Positions 5,647 to 8,267 of a stretch of DNA of 8,267 nt are shown one piece after another. The DNA comes from JALYQB01 sp035640155. Lineage in GTDB: Bacteria > Actinomycetota > Actinomycetes > Mycobacteriales > Pseudonocardiaceae. The notes beneath the pieces were generated by a model. It saw only the letters and a program-made list of their open reading frames with translations. It made no database searches and was not told where the DNA came from. The stretch spans positions 1 to 8,267 of the forward strand of contig DASQWR010000003.1 of the NCBI GenBank assembly GCA_035640155.1. The letters are read 5' to 3'. Made by a program: the position numbers and the translations under genes. Every line of letters begins with the position of its first letter. Positions within the stretch are counted from its first letter, which is position 1.

Positions 5647-6473
5647 GCCCAACGCCCCCCGTCGCGCTGACCATCGCCGGGTCGGACTCAGGCGGTGGTG
5701 CCGGCCTGCAGGCGGACCTGCGCACGTTCACCGCGTGCGGGGTGCACGGCTGCGTCGCGGTGACGGCGGTGACGGTGCAGAACTCGGTGGGCGTCACCGG
5801 GTTCGTCGAGATCCCGTCGGCGACCGTGGCCGCTCAGATCCGGGCTGTGGGAACCGACATCGGGGTGGGCGCGGCGAAGACCGGCATGCTGGCGTCCGCC
5901 GCGATCATCGAAGCGGTGGCCGGGGCGTGCGACGAGGTCGGCATCGGACGGTCGGCGGCAACGCCGCTCGTGGTGGACCCGGTGGCGGCGTCCATGCACG
6001 GCGACCAGCTGCTCGCCGACGACGCCCTGGATGCCCTGCGCACCGAGCTCCTCCCCCGCGCCACGCTGGTCACCCCGAACCTGGACGAGGTGCGGCTGCT
6101 GGTCGGCCTGGACGTGACGAGCCGCCGCCTGCAGTACGACGCAGCCCGGGCGCTGCACGCGTTGGGGCCGGAGTGGGTGCTGGTCAAGGGCGGGCACCTC
6201 CGTGACGAGGTGGACTGCCTGGACCTGCTGCACGACGGCATCCGGTTCGTCGAGCTGGTCGGGCCCCGGTTCGACACCCCGCACACCCACGGGGGCGGGG
6301 ATGCCCTCGCCTCGGCGATCACCTCGCAGCTCGCCCGCGGGACGGCACTTCCCGACGCGGTGGCATTCGGCAAGCACTACATCCAGCGGGCCGTCGAGCA
6401 CGCCTACCCGCTGGGCGCAGGCGTCGGTCCGGTCTCCCCGTTCTGGTGCCTTCGCGATGCTTCGCGTTGGTAG
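5643..6473 (+). CDS. thiD: Hydroxymethylpyrimidine (phosphate) kinase ThiD
   Basis: Predicted 276 aa ribokinase-like enzyme. It phosphorylates hydroxymethylpyrimidine and its monophosphate to give the diphosphate used by ThiE. The N-terminal signature AGSDSGGGAGLQAD (12-25) is intact, as are DPV and the TPNLDEVRLL region. The C-terminal nucleotide/anion-hole motif reads THGGGDALASAI (215-226): the well-studied enterobacterial ThiD has GTGC here, whereas Asp220 matches the catalytic Asp of the general PfkB/ribokinase GAGD motif. Start GTG 5643 overlaps the thiC stop by 4 nt; there is no strong ribosome site of its own, so translation probably follows ThiC by reinitiation and shares the TPP switch. 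The end (PVSPFWCLRDASRW) continues a few residues past the usual conserved PVSPFW and overlaps the thiG frame on the opposite strand by 70 bp. Confidence 0.95.
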   Translation: MSPTPPVALTIAGSDSGGGAGLQADLRTFTACGVHGCVAVTAVTVQNSVGVTGFVEIPSATVAAQIRAVGTDIGVGAAKTGMLASAAIIEAVAGACDEVGIGRSAATPLVVDPVAASMHGDQLLADDALDALRTELLPRATLVTPNLDEVRLLVGLDVTSRRLQYDAARALHALGPEWVLVKGGHLRDEVDCLDLLHDGIRFVELVGPRFDTPHTHGGGDALASAITSQLARGTALPDAVAFGKHYIQRAVEHAYPLGAGVGPVSPFWCLRDASRW

Positions 6474-7249
6474 CCGCCGGCACGCGCCGGGTCAGCTGCC
6501 GGGGAGGACGCGTGCGCCCAGAACCGGCGCGGGATGCGGCCCGCCAGCCGGGCGTGCCGCCCGGCCTGCACCCCCAGGCGCATCGCCTCCGCCATCCGCA
6601 CCGGGTCGTCGGCGCGGGTGACGGCGGTGGCCAGCAGCACCGCGTCGCAGCCGAGCTCCATGGCCAGCGCCGCCTCCGACGCGGTGCCGATGCCGGCGTC
6701 GAGGATCACCGGGACCGGGCTCTCGGCCACGATCATCTCGATGTTGTGCGGGTTGCCGATGCCGAGCCCGGTACCGATCGGTGATCCGAGGGGCATCACC
6801 GCGGCGCAGCCAGCGTCGGCGAGCTTGCGGGCCAGCACCGGGTCGTCGTTGGCGTAGGGCAGCACGGTGAACCCGGCGTCGACGAGCTGCTCGGCCGCGT
6901 CGAGCAGCTCGACCGGGTCCGGCAGCAGCGTGCGGTCGTCGGCAACAACCTCGAGCTTCACCCACGACGTCTCCAGCGCCTCCCGGGCGAGCTGCGCGGT
7001 GAGCACCGCCTCGGCGGCGCTGCGGCAGCCCGCGGTGTTGGGCAGCGCCTCGATGGAGTGCCGGTGCAGCAGGTCGAGCACGCCGGTGCGCGCGGTCGCG
7101 TCCAGCCGCCGCATCGCGACCGTGGTCAGCTCGGTCCCCGACGCGAGCAGGGCACGCTCGAGCACGGCCAGGTTCGCCGCCCCGCCGGTGCCCAGCACCA
7201 GCCGGGACCCGAACTGCCGCCCGGCGATCACCAGGGGGTCATCGGCCAC
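6404..7249 (-). CDS. thiG: Thiazole synthase ThiG
   Basis: Predicted 281 aa TIM-barrel enzyme that combines deoxyxylulose phosphate, dehydroglycine and ThiS thiocarboxylate sulfur into the thiazole of thiamin. Visible landmarks are LVLGTGG (18-23), LPNTAGC (69-75), the Schiff-base Lys98 in WVKLEVV, MPLGSPIGTGLGIGNPHNI (152-170), DAGIGTASEAALAMELG and the conserved ending RIPRRFWAHASSP. About 28 further residues (253-281; Arg/Gly/Pro-rich, no recognisable motif) follow the usual end and lie partly over the 3' end of thiD. Start GTG 7249 is secure: AAGGAGG (7255-7261) lies 5 nt upstream, inside the end of thiS, whose stop is separated by one base. The tight junction implies coupled expression with thiS. 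The extra tail may be dispensable. Confidence 0.96.
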   Translation of the reverse strand: MADDPLVIAGRQFGSRLVLGTGGAANLAVLERALLASGTELTTVAMRRLDATARTGVLDLLHRHSIEALPNTAGCRSAAEAVLTAQLAREALETSWVKLEVVADDRTLLPDPVELLDAAEQLVDAGFTVLPYANDDPVLARKLADAGCAAVMPLGSPIGTGLGIGNPHNIEMIVAESPVPVILDAGIGTASEAALAMELGCDAVLLATAVTRADDPVRMAEAMRLGVQAGRHARLAGRIPRRFWAHASSPAADPARAGGYQREASRRHQNGETGPTPAPSG

Positions 7250-7250
7250 G

Positions 7251-7451
7251 TCAGCCTCCTTGCACGGCGGTGAGCACCTCGACGGCGGCGCCGTCGGCCA
7301 GCGCGGTGGCTGGCCAGGACGCCCTCGGGACCACGGCCCCGTCCAGCGCGACCGCGACTCCGCGTCCCGGGACGTCCAGCCGCATCAGCACGTCGGCCAG
7401 GGTGGCTCCCTCGGGAAGCTCCCAGCAGGCCCCGTTCACGACCACCGTCAT
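7251..7451 (-). CDS. thiS: Sulfur carrier protein ThiS
   Basis: Predicted 66 aa ubiquitin-like protein ending in the diagnostic Gly-Gly (AVQGG). The C-terminal Gly is adenylated and converted to a thiocarboxylate that gives sulfur to ThiG. The body has the family pattern: VNG near the N terminus, ATLADVL, GVAVALDGAVVPRASW and DGAAVEVLTAVQGG. The small size and Gly-Gly end match ThiS; position between thiO and thiG excludes MoaD. The ATG at 7451 overlaps the thiO stop (ATGA), with purine-rich GGAG/GAGG just upstream inside thiO. The stop is one base from the thiG GTG, and the last codons contain the thiG ribosome site. ThiF, which activates it, is not in the window. Confidence 0.95.
   Translation of the reverse strand: MTVVVNGACWELPEGATLADVLMRLDVPGRGVAVALDGAVVPRASWPATALADGAAVEVLTAVQGG
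7255..7261 (-). promoter_or_regulatory. Strong thiG ribosome binding site inside thiS
   Basis: On the minus strand, AAGGAGG lies 5 nt before the thiG GTG and within the Gln-Gly-Gly codons of ThiS. It fixes the thiG start and is the strongest Shine-Dalgarno I see in the window, which fits a need for much ThiG per ThiS message. Confidence 0.8.
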
Positions 7452-8267
7452 CCCTCGCTCCGCCGGTCTCGGCCGGGCGTGACCGCGTTCCCGCGCCGTG
7501 GCCCGCACCCTGGAACAGCTCCGGCGCGAGCGAAGCGGTGCACCTCGGCCGGCGCGACCTCGGGGGGGACCGGCACGCCGCGCAACAGGGCCAGCACCGC
7601 CTCCGCGGTGAGGGGTGCGAGCAGGATCCCGTGCCGGAAGTGACCGGTCGCGACGAGCACCCCGGGCTCGAGTGACCCGATCAGCGGCAGGTTGTCCGCG
7701 CTGCCCGGCCGCAGCCCAGCCGACGACTCCTCCAGCGCGTACTCGCCGATCGCCGGCAGCACCCGCTCGGCGTCCTCGAGCAGCTGCCGGATCCCACCGG
7801 CGGTGACGTCGGTGTCGAAGCCGACCTCGTGCTGGGTGGCGCCGAGCACCACCCGCGCACCGTCCCGCGGCACCAGGTAGCAGTGCCGGCCACCGACCAC
7901 CGCCCGCACCGTGCGGGAGGGCGGCGGCGGCACGCCGCGCCGGGCCCGCAGCCGGAGGACCTCGCCCTTCACCGGCCGGATCATCCCGCGCAGCGCGGGA
8001 TGCAGCGCGGCGCTGTGCGCTCCGGCCGCCAGCAGCACCACGTCCGCGGGCGGCAGCGTCTCGCAGCGGGACGGCTCGAACGCCACACCGGAGGCACGGC
8101 ACGCGGCGAGCAGCGCGGTGATCAGTGCCCGGTTGTCCACCGCGAGGTCACCGGGGACGGACAGCGCGGAGCGCACCGCGGGTCCCAGCGACGGCTCCGC
8201 CAGGCGCAACGACCGGCCGCGCAGCAGGTCGACGGTGCGCCCGAGGCGGGCCAGGTGCTCGCCGAGC
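7448..8267 (-). CDS. thiO: Glycine oxidase ThiO, C-terminal part (5' end outside window)
   Basis: The frame is open to the right edge, giving 272 visible residues; the N-terminal FAD-binding Rossmann portion lies outside. ThiO oxidises glycine to dehydroglycine (iminoglycine) for ThiG. The visible part is the D-amino-acid-oxidase-like fold: VDNRALITALLAAC, VVLLAAGAHSAAL, the IRPVKGEVLRL strand, YLVPRDGARVVLGATQ, then SAGLRPGSADNLPLIG and GHFRHGILLAPLTAEAV. The Arg of GLRP (codon 7709-7711) matches the substrate-carboxylate-binding Arg of the family. A TTG at 8209 is not the start, because in-frame coding continues upstream (LGEHLARLGRTVDLLRGRS). After the usual end near EVHRF, about 27 low-complexity Arg/Gly/Pro residues carry the frame to an ATGA overlap with thiS. 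It is the first visible gene of thiO-thiS-thiG; promoter and any riboswitch lie outside. Confidence 0.93.
   Translation of the reverse strand, partial: LGEHLARLGRTVDLLRGRSLRLAEPSLGPAVRSALSVPGDLAVDNRALITALLAACRASGVAFEPSRCETLPPADVVLLAAGAHSAALHPALRGMIRPVKGEVLRLRARRGVPPPPSRTVRAVVGGRHCYLVPRDGARVVLGATQHEVGFDTDVTAGGIRQLLEDAERVLPAIGEYALEESSAGLRPGSADNLPLIGSLEPGVLVATGHFRHGILLAPLTAEAVLALLRGVPVPPEVAPAEVHRFARAGAVPGCGPRRGNAVTPGRDRRSEG

Noticed and set aside
3886..5652. Minus-strand open frame of 588 codons opposite thiC
   Set aside because: It lies antisense to an unmistakable thiC, has Arg/His/Val/Gly-rich composition typical of GC-rich shadow frames, and has no family motif.
6867..7643. Plus-strand open frame of 258 codons opposite thiG, thiS and thiO
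   Set aside because: Ser/Ala/Arg-rich shadow across three well-supported minus-strand genes.
1..8267. Novel mobile, defence or CRISPR system
   Set aside because: No transposase, integrase, nuclease, direct-repeat array or atypical-composition gene block was seen; gene content is conserved housekeeping, thiamin and envelope functions.

Overview
The window is very GC-rich, and its genes carry G or C in nearly every third codon position. Together with the gene content this points to a high-GC actinobacterium of the mycobacterial/pseudonocardial kind (order Mycobacteriales/Pseudonocardiales); the genus cannot be fixed from this sequence. Two blocks recall Mycobacterium tuberculosis gene order from memory. 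One is peptide deformylase divergent from a DUF3263 gene and a VirR-like LytR_C gene (Rv0429c, Rv0430, Rv0431). The other is thiC-thiD near thiO-thiS-thiG (Rv0423c-Rv0422c, Rv0415-Rv0417).

Layout. Positions 2-61 hold the last 19 codons of an unidentified plus-strand gene. Minus strand 1046 to 77: a DUF3263 helix-turn-helix-like gene followed by a membrane-anchored LytR_C protein resembling VirR. A 133-bp divergent intergenic region (1047-1179) carries a perfect 9+2+9 palindrome and candidate promoters for both directions. Plus strand: def (1180-1746), an HtrA/DegP-like serine protease with a PDZ domain but no export signal (1874-2785), and a beta-propeller lipoprotein (2885-3862). A TPP riboswitch (about 3905-4011) precedes thiC (4021-5646), which overlaps thiD (5643-6473) by 4 nt. 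Minus strand from the right edge: thiO (5' end outside the window), thiS and thiG. The thiO/thiS junction is an ATGA overlap, and thiS and thiG are separated by 1 nt. The thiD and thiG reading frames run into each other and overlap by 70 bp.

How it works together. ThiC makes hydroxymethylpyrimidine phosphate and ThiD phosphorylates it, giving the pyrimidine half of thiamin. ThiO supplies dehydroglycine, ThiS carries sulfur as a C-terminal thiocarboxylate, and ThiG builds the thiazole half. ThiE, which joins the halves, and ThiF, which activates ThiS, are not in the window. The riboswitch should shut off thiCD when thiamin pyrophosphate is plentiful. The left half is a protein-maturation/envelope neighbourhood: deformylase, a vesicle/cell-wall-linked LytR_C protein, a protease and a lipoprotein.

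No mobile element, CRISPR array, tRNA or rRNA was seen. Most of the window is ordinary, conserved chromosomal content. The points most worth checking are the palindrome between DUF3263 and def, the likely leaderless start of def, the Asp-for-Cys active site of ThiD, the thiD/thiG overlap, and the apparently cytoplasmic HtrA-like protease.
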